DNA from: Acidovorax facilis
Lineage (GTDB): Bacteria > Pseudomonadota > Gammaproteobacteria > Burkholderiales > Burkholderiaceae_C
Assembly (NCBI RefSeq): GCF_023913775.1
Contig: NZ_JAMXAX010000009.1
Span: forward strand, 22,950-86,949
DNA: 64,000 nucleotides
Direction: 5' to 3'
The notes beneath the pieces are model-generated. The model did no database searches, was not told where the DNA came from, and saw only the letters and a program-made list of their open reading frames with translations. The stretch's first letter is position 1, and every line of letters starts with the position of its first letter. Shown piece after piece: positions 49,421 to 57,044 of this stretch. The position numbers and the translations under genes are program-made.

Positions 49421-49512
49421 AGCACCTCGCATTCTTTGCCGCGTGGCTCCTTGCCTGCGCTCTAGCTCTCGCACTTGCTTTTGTGCGGGGGTATTCAACA
49501 CCGATTTATTGA
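49417..49512 (+). CDS. Tiny membrane peptide
   Basis: A 31-aa peptide, almost entirely one helix (HLAFFAAWLLACALALALAF) with RGYSTPIY tail. Overlaps the preceding gene by four bases. Very short but in a chain of coupled genes. Confidence 0.5.
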   Translation: MKHLAFFAAWLLACALALALAFVRGYSTPIY

Positions 49513-49522
49513 GAGGTGCGCC

Positions 49523-49741
49523 ATGCATCCAGTTTTGCAAGAGTCGTGCGATGAGGCTATGGCCTGCGCACAAATTGAATTCGACCAATCACACCAAGCA
49601 TTCCAAGGAACACACCATGTCAATCGCAACCCTCATCCTGGGCCAGTCCGGCACGGGAAAGACGACCAGCCTTCGCAATCTGGACCCGGCGCACACGCTT
49701 CTGATTCAGGCGGTCAAAAAGCCGCTTCCATTCCGCTCTGA
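49523..49741 (+). CDS. Doubtful small ORF overlapping the ATPase start
   Basis: A 72-codon frame (MHPVLQESCDEAMACAQIEF) with SD GAGAGG, but its second half runs antithetically through the first 125 bases of the ATPase gene and becomes low-complexity. Perhaps only a short leader peptide is translated; low confidence. Confidence 0.3.
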   Translation: MHPVLQESCDEAMACAQIEFDQSHQAFQGTHHVNRNPHPGPVRHGKDDQPSQSGPGAHASDSGGQKAASIPL

Positions 49742-50285
49742 GGGGTGGGGCTGGTTCCACAAAGAAAACAAGCCCCACGGCAATGTCTTTGTATCCGACA
49801 ACGCTGACCAGATCATCAAGATGATGAAGGGCACACGCCGGGATGTGATCGTGCTGGATGACTTCCAGTACATCCTGGCAAACGAGTTCATGCGTCGCGT
49901 GTTGGACAAAGAAACCGGCAATGCCGCGTTTGCCAAATACAACGAGATTGCGCACAACGCATGGTCGATTTTGATGGCCGCAAGCCAGCTGCCAGACCAC
50001 AAGCGCGTCTACATCCTAGGGCACACCCAAGAGGATGAGAACGGACGGGTGAAGGCCAAGACCATCGGCAAGTTGCTGGATGAAAAGATCACGCTGGAGG
50101 GCCTGCTGACCATTGTCCTGCGCACCACCGTGATCAACGGTCAGTACCTTTTCACCACCAAGAACAACGGCCTCGACACCGTAAAAAGTCCCATGGGCTT
50201 GTTCGAGGCAGACCAGATCGACAACGACCTAGCCGCTGTCGATGCGGCCATTTTTTCCTACTACGGCCTTCAAGAAACCGTCTAA
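49617..50285 (+). CDS. RecA-fold P-loop ATPase of the phage recombination group
   Basis: A 222-aa NTPase. Walker A is GQSGTGKTTSLRN at residues about 8-20; the Walker B-like strand is RRDVIVLDDFQYIL. Then NAWSILMAASQLPDHKRVYI and ILGHTQEDENGRVK follow. It resembles the AAA_24-type phage ATPases encoded next to SSB-like and exonuclease genes. It probably acts in phage recombination or replication. Confidence 0.82.
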   Translation: MSIATLILGQSGTGKTTSLRNLDPAHTLLIQAVKKPLPFRSEGWGWFHKENKPHGNVFVSDNADQIIKMMKGTRRDVIVLDDFQYILANEFMRRVLDKETGNAAFAKYNEIAHNAWSILMAASQLPDHKRVYILGHTQEDENGRVKAKTIGKLLDEKITLEGLLTIVLRTTVINGQYLFTTKNNGLDTVKSPMGLFEADQIDNDLAAVDAAIFSYYGLQETV

Positions 50286-50300
50286 CACCAAGGACACATC

Positions 50301-50972
50301 ATGTACCAATTCAATGCAGCAACTGCGGCAGAAGCCGACAACATCAGCGCTTACCTCGACGAAACCGGAAAGTACAAAGGCAAGTTCACGCGGGCCGAAA
50401 AGCTGGTAAGCACCAACAAGGGAACGCACGGCATCGGTTTCACATTTGAAGATGAGTCCAAGCGCACGTGCCGCTTTGACCTCTGGACGATGGACCGCGA
50501 CAACAAGCCGCTGATGGGCTTCAAATCAGTGCAGGCAATCCTGGCTGTGCTGCGCTTCCCGGCAGGACGAGAACTCAAGGTTCTTCAAGCCCAGGTAGAC
50601 CGCTACGACTACGACACGCGGCAAACCAACAAGGTGACAGCCGAAACCTTCCCCGACCTGATCAATCGTCCGATTGGGCTGGTGATGCGCAACACCGAGT
50701 ACGCCAAGATGCGCGATGGTCAATTGACCGGGGAAACCGGCTGGCGCCTTGAGCTGGTGGTGCCATTTCAAGCCGACACCGAATTGACCGCAAGCGAAGT
50801 TGTTGGCAACAAGACGCAGCCGCAAAAGCTTTCGTCAATCCTGGCGACCATAGCAGATCGCCCATTGAAGACCCGCCCCGCCGGTGCATCACATCGCACC
50901 GATCATGGCGGTCCTCCCCCAGGCCATCCGGCAGCGGGTGGGTTTGACGACTTCGGCGACGCGCCCTACTGA
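50301..50972 (+). CDS. SSB-like single-strand DNA-binding protein (DUF669-like)
   Basis: A 223-aa protein with an N-terminal YKGKFTRAEKLVSTNKGTHG and a beta-barrel-like core (GIGFTFEDESKRTCRFDLWT). The flexible Pro/Gly-rich tail ends in the acidic GGFDDFGDAPY, as SSB tails do. Gene order ATPase-SSB-exonuclease supports a role in single-strand annealing or repair. The family assignment is by pattern. Confidence 0.72.
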   Translation: MYQFNAATAAEADNISAYLDETGKYKGKFTRAEKLVSTNKGTHGIGFTFEDESKRTCRFDLWTMDRDNKPLMGFKSVQAILAVLRFPAGRELKVLQAQVDRYDYDTRQTNKVTAETFPDLINRPIGLVMRNTEYAKMRDGQLTGETGWRLELVVPFQADTELTASEVVGNKTQPQKLSSILATIADRPLKTRPAGASHRTDHGGPPPGHPAAGGFDDFGDAPY

Positions 50973-50974
50973 CC

Positions 50975-51151
50975 ATGCCGCAGCGCGATTACCGTGCCTA
51001 CGCCCAATCGCCCAAGGGCAAGGCAGCAAGAGCCAGGGCGCATGCACGGTACATCGAAAAACGCCGTGAACTGAATCAACAACCGAAGGCCAGCACTGCA
51101 CAAGTCGCTGGCCTTCTTACTTCTTGGGGAAAAAATGAACCTCTTCATTGA
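50975..51151 (+). CDS. Small basic protein
   Basis: A 58-aa, Arg/Ala-rich protein (AQSPKGKAARARAHARYIEK, RELNQQPKASTAQVAGLLTS), likely DNA/RNA binding. A hairpin lies inside its 3' end and it overlaps the exonuclease start by 17 bases. Confidence 0.55.
   Translation: MPQRDYRAYAQSPKGKAARARAHARYIEKRRELNQQPKASTAQVAGLLTSWGKNEPLH
51086..51124 (+). terminator. Terminator-like hairpin inside the 3' end of a gene
   Basis: A 9-bp stem, AAGGCCAGC/GCTGGCCTT (51086-51115), followed by CTTACTTCTT and then the exonuclease ATG (51135). Confidence 0.55.
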
Positions 51152-51839
51152 TATTGAAACCATCCCAGCGCAACGCCCTGATGTGATGGAGGAAATCAAA
51201 GCCAACATCAAGCCGCCAGCCACGTTCAAGAAGCCCGAAAGCATCGCGGAATGGATGCGCACAGAAGGCCCCGGCGCCGTCGAAGAGGCATACCGCAAAA
51301 CCGGATTAGATGGAGCCTACGGGCAAATTTGCGTGGTGGGCTTGGCTGTGAATGACTTTGACCCCGTTGCCATTTGCGAGCTGGACTGGGAAGACCCAGG
51401 CGCAGAGCGACGTATTTTGGAGACACTGGGTTGCCAGCTAACCGACTTGATTGCGCCAAACGGTACGTTCACAACATGCGTGATCGGCCACAACGTCAGC
51501 GCCTTTGACCTGCGATTCCTGCTTCAGCGAAGCATCGTGAACGGCATCCGCCCGCACGCGACGCTGGCGCGAGCCGCCCAGGCAAAGCCATGGGAAGGTG
51601 ACAAGGTCTTTGACACCATGGTGCAGTGGACTGGCTCCGCCAGTGTGCGCATCAGCCTCGACAAGCTATGCAAGGCTCTTTCCATCCCCACCCCGAAAGA
51701 CGGAATTACTGGCGCCATGGTGTGGGACGCGGTACGGGATGGGCGGATTGACGAGGTCGCAGCGTACTGCCTGAAAGATGTGACCGCCACACGCGAGGCT
51801 TACAAACGTATGACGTTTCAAATGGCGCAAGCCGCGTAA
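51135..51839 (+). CDS. 3'-5' exonuclease (DnaQ/PolB-exo fold)
   Basis: A 234-aa protein with ExoI LFIDIETIPAQ (Asp, Glu), ExoII VIGHNVSAFDLRFLLQR (Asp) and ExoIII EVAAYCLKDVTATREAYKRM (Tyr/Asp). It resembles phage PolB-type exonuclease-only proteins. It may supply the single-strand resection for the SSB-like partner, or act in proofreading. Confidence 0.86.
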   Translation: MNLFIDIETIPAQRPDVMEEIKANIKPPATFKKPESIAEWMRTEGPGAVEEAYRKTGLDGAYGQICVVGLAVNDFDPVAICELDWEDPGAERRILETLGCQLTDLIAPNGTFTTCVIGHNVSAFDLRFLLQRSIVNGIRPHATLARAAQAKPWEGDKVFDTMVQWTGSASVRISLDKLCKALSIPTPKDGITGAMVWDAVRDGRIDEVAAYCLKDVTATREAYKRMTFQMAQAA

Positions 51840-51861
51840 CCACTCCCCCACCCCACCCAAA

Positions 51862-51889
51862 GGCCCGCAGTAGCGGGTCTTCTCATTTC
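51862..51889 (+). terminator. Intrinsic terminator between early genes
   Basis: GGCCCGC-AGTA-GCGGGTC then TTCTCATTTC; preceded by a C-rich tract (CACTCCCCCACCCCACCC) and followed by SD and ATG 51900. Confidence 0.62.
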
Positions 51890-51899
51890 AGGACCAGAT

Positions 51900-52232
51900 A
51901 TGACGAAGCCAACCACATACCAACCCATTGACCCATCCGAACTGAGCATTTCCAACGACCCCTACACCGGGCGCGAGCGCACGAACGAAGGCAAGTACGC
52001 AGAAATCTTCTGCAAGGTCAAGCAAGGCCAGCGCATCGTCTGCCCACCAGGACGCGCAGGCGCCATTGCCCACGCTTACGAAAAGTGGCTGGTGAAGAAC
52101 CTGGGCGCAAAGCAGCCGGTTATCCGCACCAAGCGCGCTTGCGATGACGGCAAGGGCGGCGTGTGGTGGCTTGGCGAGAAAGAAGCGAAGAAGCCTGAGA
52201 CGGTCTGGGCTGGTTTGAAGAAGGCCGCATAA
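51900..52232 (+). CDS. Phage protein of unknown function
   Basis: A 110-aa protein (QPIDPSELSISNDPYTGRER, YAEIFCKVKQGQRIVCPPGR, GVWWLGEKEAKKPETVWAGL). Central basic residues (VIRTKRACDDGKGG) could bind nucleic acid. Unknown family. Confidence 0.66.
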   Translation: MTKPTTYQPIDPSELSISNDPYTGRERTNEGKYAEIFCKVKQGQRIVCPPGRAGAIAHAYEKWLVKNLGAKQPVIRTKRACDDGKGGVWWLGEKEAKKPETVWAGLKKAA

Positions 52233-52266
52233 CCGCACCCCTGGTGCACCACCACATGGAGGCCGT

Positions 52267-52464
52267 ATGGCTGACAAAGAGCCCACCCTGAAAGAGTGGA
52301 AGCGCCGAGCGCTCAAAGCCGAAGCGCAGATCGAGTTCATCCAGAACGTGCGGTCTCTGGAGGCTCAGCAAGAACTGACGTCTGCGCGGGAGCGGGCTGC
52401 GCAAAAAGTCGCGCTTGATGAAATTCGCGAAGTCCTTCAATGGGCACAGGAGCAAAAGACATGA
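52267..52464 (+). CDS. Coiled-coil small protein
   Basis: A 65-aa protein (LKEWKRRALKAEAQIEFIQN, LEAQQELTSARERAAQKVAL), one long amphipathic helix. It overlaps the next ATG. Confidence 0.6.
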   Translation: MADKEPTLKEWKRRALKAEAQIEFIQNVRSLEAQQELTSARERAAQKVALDEIREVLQWAQEQKT

Positions 52465-53006
52465 CCGACACGAATACAGCAGAGCGCGAGGCTGTTGCGC
52501 GAGCAATTTGGGCTCTGATGCGCGAGCACGAAGATCGCTGCGATGAGGAATTGGAAGACTTGAGCCGATGCCACCCAGTCTGGGAATACGCAGATGCCGC
52601 CCGCGCATCTCTCGCAGCAAGTGCGGGGAGTGAGCCGGTAATTGGATGGCACGCATTCCCGCACTACCTTCAACACCCCGATGGACGGCTTCTGCGAACT
52701 GCATCCGATCTTTTGGCGCGGCACGGCTACACGGGCTGCGCTGAACCATTGCGCGCAATGTCCGATGTCCTGTTGTCCACCCACCCCTCTCCCCCAGAGG
52801 GAATGGCAGGGTGGAAATGGGTTCCGGTGGAGCCGACTGAAGAAATGAAGGCTGCGGCAGTGAAGTATGCGAACGGGACTGCGGTCTACAAGAACGTGAA
52901 GGCCGAAGTGCTGCGCATCGAGGAAGGCATCTACGGCGAGGTCTACGAGGCGATGATCGCCGCCGCCCCACCACTTCCCGCATCTGAGGCAAAGGAGCCG
53001 ATATGA
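52461..53006 (+). CDS. Phage protein with GWKxVPVEPTxEM motif
   Basis: A 181-aa protein. The N-terminal helical part (REAVARAIWALMREHEDRCD) and the tail GWKWVPVEPTEEMKAAAVKY...YEAMIAAAP are typical of a recurrent phage protein family of unknown function. Its stop overlaps the next gene by four bases. Confidence 0.7.
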   Translation: MTDTNTAEREAVARAIWALMREHEDRCDEELEDLSRCHPVWEYADAARASLAASAGSEPVIGWHAFPHYLQHPDGRLLRTASDLLARHGYTGCAEPLRAMSDVLLSTHPSPPEGMAGWKWVPVEPTEEMKAAAVKYANGTAVYKNVKAEVLRIEEGIYGEVYEAMIAAAPPLPASEAKEPI

Positions 53007-53245
53007 GCAACGAACCTGAATTCTGCGAGCCATGGGTAGAGGGAAAGCTGCGAGAAAGGCTTGCCCCGTACAAAAAACGCTACCCATTGTTCGATCTTGA
53101 ACGAGTTGTGGACACAGTGAAAAACTGGGACGCGAAGAGTCAGCGGTGGGCGCCGTACATGACCGACAAAGATATTCAAAAGCTGAACAGGTCGCACCAC
53201 AAAAGCGTCAGCCTCAGCCGATTGGCCAGCCTAGACAACTGGTGA
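53003..53245 (+). CDS. Small phage protein of unknown function
   Basis: An 80-aa protein (EFCEPWVEGKLRERLAPYKK, LFDLERVVDTVKNWDAKSQR). Polar and helical. Unknown. Confidence 0.62.
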   Translation: MSNEPEFCEPWVEGKLRERLAPYKKRYPLFDLERVVDTVKNWDAKSQRWAPYMTDKDIQKLNRSHHKSVSLSRLASLDNW

Positions 53246-53264
53246 AAACCATCAAGGAAACCCC

Positions 53265-53564
53265 ATGACATCCCCCACCCAAGGCGAACACGCCCAGACA
53301 GAAGCGCTGCGGCCAAAGTTTGGCGATCTGCTGCGAAATACGATGGCAAGCGAGAGCAACCCGCGCCGCGATGCTTACTTTATCCGAGAGGTGCACCGAT
53401 CAGGCGGTGGCGTGAACCCAGGCCGCTGGTTTGAAATGACCGATGGCAAAGGCGAAACGTGGCTGAGCAACCCGCAAAACATGGTCTCAGCAGCCCCCCG
53501 CGCAGCCAGCAGCCGAGGGCGCGGCCAAAGTGAATTGGTGGGAGGCGAATGGAGACAAATATGA
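53265..53564 (+). CDS. Phage protein, N-terminal part of a possibly frameshifted gene
   Basis: A 99-aa frame: LRPKFGDLLRNTMASESNPR, YFIREVHRSGGGVNPGRWFE, TWLSNPQNMVSAAP. After AAP the sequence becomes unlike a protein (RAASSRGRGQS), whereas the next frame takes over with PPAQPAAEGAAKVNWWEANG. A C6 run at 53494-53499 is the obvious shift point. Confidence 0.6.
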   Translation: MTSPTQGEHAQTEALRPKFGDLLRNTMASESNPRRDAYFIREVHRSGGGVNPGRWFEMTDGKGETWLSNPQNMVSAAPRAASSRGRGQSELVGGEWRQI

Positions 53565-53949
53565 CGCTTCCATTTCGCCAATGCAGCCAGCACCAGCCAC
53601 ACAGCAAGCGGGCTGGAAACTGGTGCCCTTGGAGCCCTCCGTGGACCAAGAGTGGGAAGGTAAAGAAGCATCGCGCCGAGTCGATTCAATGGCCGAAGCC
53701 TGCAAGATTTACAAAGCCATGCTTGCCGCCGCACCCCAGCCCACCCCAGCCGCCCAGGCAGACAGCGTGCTGGAGGACGCGGCGAGCGCAGGATTCTTTC
53801 TGCAACTCCCTCAACGCCCGAAGCCAGAAGCGCCAGCCGGGACTGTTGGCCTCGACTGGGACGCATACAGCGGCGCCCAGATGCTTGCCTTTGGGCGTGA
53901 TTGCTCGAACGCCGCCATCGTCGCAACTCAGAAGCCAGGAGGTGCGTGA
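53530..53949 (+). CDS. Phage protein with GWKLVPLEP motif, probable continuation of the upstream frame
   Basis: A 139-codon frame from a GTG at 53530 (NWWEANGDKYDASISPMQPA, GWKLVPLEPSVDQEWEGKEA, YKAMLAAAPQPTPAAQADSV). The GWKxVPxEP...AAP pattern repeats that of the 181-aa gene at 52461. There is no convincing SD before the GTG, which supports it being the 3' part of one larger gene. Confidence 0.58.
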   Translation: MNWWEANGDKYDASISPMQPAPATQQAGWKLVPLEPSVDQEWEGKEASRRVDSMAEACKIYKAMLAAAPQPTPAAQADSVLEDAASAGFFLQLPQRPKPEAPAGTVGLDWDAYSGAQMLAFGRDCSNAAIVATQKPGGA

Positions 53950-54197
53950 TGGAAGGAGTTTTCATAACCACAGCGACAGGCAAAGCGCTCGAAGATCAGA
54001 TCAGTCTCATGGACAAACTGACGAAGGAATGGACTATGCGAGCCGCCCGTGGCGAGTGCGCATGGATCTGCTCAAGTTGCTGTATGTCGTTCCCGGACGG
54101 CATGCCAGATGCTTGTGCGCACGATATCCAGCAATGCACAAACATCATCGCCAGCGACAAGGTGGATGCCCGCAAGCAAGGAGGCACACATGACTGA
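53949..54197 (+). CDS. Small Cys-rich early protein
   Basis: An 82-aa protein with WICSSCCMSFPDGMPDACAH, a possible zinc site, after a helical N-terminus (LEDQISLMDKLTKEWTMRAA). Coupled to the Lar-like gene by an eight-base overlap. Confidence 0.63.
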   Translation: MEGVFITTATGKALEDQISLMDKLTKEWTMRAARGECAWICSSCCMSFPDGMPDACAHDIQQCTNIIASDKVDARKQGGTHD

Positions 54198-54780
54198 GCA
54201 AACACAGCCCACGGATGCAGAACTGGAGGCATGCCCGTTCTGCGGCAACGCAAACGCAATCGTGTATGACGATCTGCTCACCTTCCATGCAGGCTGTTTG
54301 AGCTGCGGGGCGACAGGGAGCGTGAGCAGCTACAGAAACGGCGCTATCGCAGCTTGGAACCGACGCGCAGTCTTGGCAAAGTGGGGCACACCTGCAGGGG
54401 CGGAAGAAGTGGTGGCGTGGCTATCAACAGATAGCATCGGAGAGCGGTATTTGTGCTTCACGAAGCCAAAAGATACCGACCCAGCAAGACCGCTAGTGTT
54501 CGGAGACACCACCCCGCAGCCCACCCAGGCGCAGGCCGGTTTTAAATCTGGCGCAAAGTCTTTCCAGACGTATGCCGAGGCCAATGCGTATTCCAAGGGC
54601 TACTACGCCGGAAAGAAGGCTGCAACCAAGGCGCAGGCCGGGGCAGCGCCCATGTCTCAGCCCAACCGTCTGACTGCGTACAGCGCGGCGGAAAAGTTGC
54701 GGGAGCTTGGCTACTACTGGGACGAGAAAGCCGAGTCATGGGTGCGCGGCATCAAAGGAGGCCAGCATGGCGCTGAGTGA
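54190..54780 (+). CDS. Lar-type restriction alleviation protein
   Basis: A 196-aa protein. The N-terminal 60 residues match the Lar family: LEACPFCGNANAIVYDD, then AGCLSCGATGSVSSYRNG and AIAAWNRRAV, a zinc ribbon with four Cys. Lar of Rac prophage reduces type I restriction by enhancing modification. The longer C-terminal part (FQTYAEANAYSKGYYAGKKA, KLRELGYYWDEKAESWVRGI) is unusual and includes a small domain of its own. Confidence 0.8.
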   Translation: MTEQTQPTDAELEACPFCGNANAIVYDDLLTFHAGCLSCGATGSVSSYRNGAIAAWNRRAVLAKWGTPAGAEEVVAWLSTDSIGERYLCFTKPKDTDPARPLVFGDTTPQPTQAQAGFKSGAKSFQTYAEANAYSKGYYAGKKAATKAQAGAAPMSQPNRLTAYSAAEKLRELGYYWDEKAESWVRGIKGGQHGAE

Positions 54781-55087
54781 ACTCGACATGATGAACCTTT
54801 GGGCAAAGCAACTGAGTGGTTACAAGTCCCAATGGGAGAGGTTGTTTGGATTTGGCTACGCCATCGAGGCCGAGGTCCGCAAGGACGACGAATCGCTTAT
54901 CAGGCAGATGCTGGAGGCGCTAACCGCCCCAGTGGATGGGGAAGCGCTGCACGCACTGCACATGTCTGCCATTGCAGCCGCCCGCGCCCGCCTGTTCGAC
55001 TCTGACCTATCCAAACTCACCGAGCGCGGCGCAAAGGCATGGGCCGGTGTTGATCCGCAGAAGCTGCGCGAAGGAGGTGCTCTGTGA
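54767..55087 (+). CDS. Phage protein of unknown function
   Basis: A 106-aa helical protein (LSELDMMNLWAKQLSGYKSQ, ALHMSAIAAARARLFDSDLS). SD AAAGGAGG precedes ATG 54767. Unknown. Confidence 0.62.
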   Translation: MALSELDMMNLWAKQLSGYKSQWERLFGFGYAIEAEVRKDDESLIRQMLEALTAPVDGEALHALHMSAIAAARARLFDSDLSKLTERGAKAWAGVDPQKLREGGAL

Positions 55088-55242
55088 AAACCATCACTGT
55101 AGAAGTCGAAGACGACGAAGTCCTGGTGGCGCTCAAGCGTCCGGAGGACTATGACGATGTGCACCCGCAGCTCGTGGCAGAGGATGCCATCAAGGAATCG
55201 TGGCCCGATTACCGCACTGTTTGGCCGGAGAAAGCACCATGA
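55084..55242 (+). CDS. Small acidic protein
   Basis: A 52-aa protein with GTG start overlapping the preceding stop (GTGA): KTITVEVEDDEVLVALKRPE, DAIKESWPDYRTVWPEKAP. SD AGGAGG. Unknown. Confidence 0.57.
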   Translation: MKTITVEVEDDEVLVALKRPEDYDDVHPQLVAEDAIKESWPDYRTVWPEKAP

Positions 55243-55523
55243 CCCAACACACTGATTTGATTGAGCGGCTGCACGCGTCGTCTGAAGACGGGCTAACCCC
55301 TGACGACGCTTATGCAGCCGCCAACGCCCTGGAAGCGCAGGCGCGGGAGCTTGAGCGGCTGTGCAAGGATGCCGCCCTTGTGGCTGCGCGAGAGCGGGAG
55401 CGGATTGCCGCGTGGATTGAGCCGCAGCGCAACGACATCCCGGCTTGCGGATTCGAGTTTGCCGCCGCTATCCGCGCCCTCAATACCGAAGGAGAAGGAA
55501 ATGAGCCATCAACGCAAGCATGA
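55239..55523 (+). CDS. Small helical phage protein
   Basis: A 94-aa protein (LIERLHASSEDGLTPDDAYA, AANALEAQARELERLCKDAA, RIAAWIEPQRNDIPACGFEF). The LIERLR...AA-ALE pattern is common in phage hypotheticals. Unknown. Confidence 0.64.
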   Translation: MTQHTDLIERLHASSEDGLTPDDAYAAANALEAQARELERLCKDAALVAARERERIAAWIEPQRNDIPACGFEFAAAIRALNTEGEGNEPSTQA

Positions 55524-55638
55524 CCGCGACGACAAGCGCGACCGCTGGGAGGCTCAGCGGTGGCAGGAACAGCGGGATGAAGCCGACAAGCCACCACCGG
55601 AGCCCGAGGAACCGGAACCGATTCACACTTTTCACTAG
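55501..55638 (+). CDS. Small highly charged protein
   Basis: A 45-aa protein (SHQRKHDRDDKRDRWEAQRW, PPPEPEEPEPIHTFH), alternating charge, probably disordered. SD GAAGGAGAAGG before ATG 55501. Confidence 0.52.
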   Translation: MSHQRKHDRDDKRDRWEAQRWQEQRDEADKPPPEPEEPEPIHTFH

Positions 55639-55661
55639 CCGCCACTGAGCGGCTTTTTTTA
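55637..55661 (+). terminator. Intrinsic terminator between early genes
   Basis: AGCCGC-CACTGA-GCGGCT followed by seven T, overlapping the preceding stop and just before the SD of ATG 55674. Confidence 0.78.
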
Positions 55662-55673
55662 TGGGGAACCGAA

Positions 55674-56081
55674 ATGACGCCTGAACAAAAACTCATGCAC
55701 ATGGTGCTTATCAATCACGCGAGCTTTGACGATGTTTACACCGTCCCTGAAGACTTGAGCGCCGAGAACATCGAACGCTATTACAACGAAGCAGATGATG
55801 CTGACGGGGGCTACGCATTGCAGGACGCCAGGAGCGAAATACGCTGCAGCGGCATTGAAACCAACATCCGGCCACCCTCATCCAGCCACTACGAAGCCAA
55901 GTCTGTTGCAGCCCAGTACATCGATGGTTCATGGGTCGGCTGGACCTACTGGTATGGCGGCGGCAAGCACGGCGAACCAGAAGCTATTGATTGGATGGAC
56001 GAGGCATATGACCTGAACTGCGAAGAAAAGCAAGTGACAGTCACACAGCGCACCTTCACACGGCCACCCACCACCGCCTAA
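55674..56081 (+). CDS. Phage protein of unknown function
   Basis: A 135-aa protein (HASFDDVYTVPEDLSAENIE, HYEAKSVAAQYIDGSWVGWT, YWYGGGKHGEPEAIDWMDEA). Similar Trp/Tyr-rich phage proteins with the pattern SWVGWTYWYGGGKHGEPE exist; no function known. Confidence 0.66.
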   Translation: MTPEQKLMHMVLINHASFDDVYTVPEDLSAENIERYYNEADDADGGYALQDARSEIRCSGIETNIRPPSSSHYEAKSVAAQYIDGSWVGWTYWYGGGKHGEPEAIDWMDEAYDLNCEEKQVTVTQRTFTRPPTTA

Positions 56082-56100
56082 CAGGCAAACACACCACACC

Positions 56101-56128
56101 AGGGCTCCGAGAGGGGCCTATTTTTTTT
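56101..56128 (+). terminator. Terminator-like hairpin between early genes
   Basis: AGGGCTC-CGA-GAGGGGCCT (imperfect stem) followed by ATTTTTTTT, then GGGGA and ATG 56140. Confidence 0.6.
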
Positions 56129-56139
56129 GGGGAAACTAG

Positions 56140-56526
56140 ATGAGCGCCATCTACATCGAGGTCAGCGCAGAGGTGCGCTATTGGGAAGATGCAACCGTGA
56201 ACGGACTGGATGACACGGACGGTGAATTGATCCCCATGAAACTGGGCAAAAACTGGGTTCCAGTCATCAGGCTGGAGGACGGCCAGATCATGAGCTGGCC
56301 CAAAGGCACCACTGCAGACGTTCACTACAAGGTGTGCGACCAGGGCGAATACTGGTTGCGCGACGAAGAAAAGCGCATCGCCAAGTGGCGCGGCTGCTAC
56401 GTGCCAAACGATTTCCTTTGCCATGGATCCCAAGGGTATGGCGATTACATCATCTTCAAGGTCGATGAATCTGGGCTCATTCAAGGATGGAAGGTGCCGG
56501 AGGTTGACCCCGACGAATGGGAGTAA
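56140..56526 (+). CDS. Phage protein of unknown function
   Basis: A 128-aa protein (IYIEVSAEVRYWEDATVNGL, CDQGEYWLRDEEKRIAKWRG, DYIIFKVDESGLIQGW). It looks like a small beta protein binding a partner through Trp-rich strands. Unknown. Confidence 0.65.
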   Translation: MSAIYIEVSAEVRYWEDATVNGLDDTDGELIPMKLGKNWVPVIRLEDGQIMSWPKGTTADVHYKVCDQGEYWLRDEEKRIAKWRGCYVPNDFLCHGSQGYGDYIIFKVDESGLIQGWKVPEVDPDEWE

Positions 56527-56528
56527 CC

Positions 56529-56753
56529 ATGGATTTCTACATCTGCAAGAAGGCCCTGGACAAGACCATCGAGTTTCACGGCTCCATCGGTTGCGACGAC
56601 ATTGCGAGATTGCGGCTTGATGCGCTGGACAGGGCTCTGCTAAACGATGGCGCAGAAAACGCAGCGGATTCCCTGCTCATCTTGGAGATGCTTTTCCGCC
56701 GCCACGCAGAGCAGACGGGCGAGCAGATCGTCAAAGGAGCGGTATTGCCATGA
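56529..56753 (+). CDS. Small early protein of unknown function
   Basis: A 74-aa protein (CKKALDKTIEFHGSIGCDDI, AADSLLILEMLFRRHAEQTG). ATG 56529 follows the preceding TAA by two bases. Unknown. Confidence 0.6.
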   Translation: MDFYICKKALDKTIEFHGSIGCDDIARLRLDALDRALLNDGAENAADSLLILEMLFRRHAEQTGEQIVKGAVLP

Positions 56754-56821
56754 AAGCCGGAATCGCCCGCATCTACTACGGCGGCCAGCCGGAACGAGAA
56801 CACAGGAGAAAGACACCATGA
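56750..56821 (+). CDS. 23-aa peptide between early gene and excisionase
   Basis: MKAGIARIYYGGQPEREHRR plus KTP; ATGA overlaps at both ends and an upstream AAAGGAG argue for translation. Possibly only a coupling peptide. Confidence 0.4.
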   Translation: MKAGIARIYYGGQPEREHRRKTP

Positions 56822-57042
56822 GCACCTTCCTGAATCAGCGCGAGATCGCGGACCTTACCGGGGTCCGCATCGGCAAAGGCGGCAAGACCCGTGAGCAGCT
56901 GCAAGTTGCCGAGCTCAAGCGCATGAAAATCCCCCACTTCGTCAACGCCCGTGGCTGCCCGGTGGTGGCGCGTGCCGTCATCGAGGGCGGGGCACAACAA
57001 CCACCACAACAACACAAGGGCTGGGAACCGGCCTTGGCCTGA
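56818..57042 (+). CDS. Putative excisionase (DUF4224-like)
   Basis: A 74-aa protein with the MerR/AlpA-like pattern LNQREIADLTGVRIGKGGKT, VAELKRMKIPHFVNARGCPV, VARAVIEGG, as in DUF4224 proteins placed before tyrosine integrases. It would direct excision by bending attachment-site DNA. Two bases separate it from the integrase. Confidence 0.72.
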   Translation: MSTFLNQREIADLTGVRIGKGGKTREQLQVAELKRMKIPHFVNARGCPVVARAVIEGGAQQPPQQHKGWEPALA

Positions 57043-57044
57043 CC

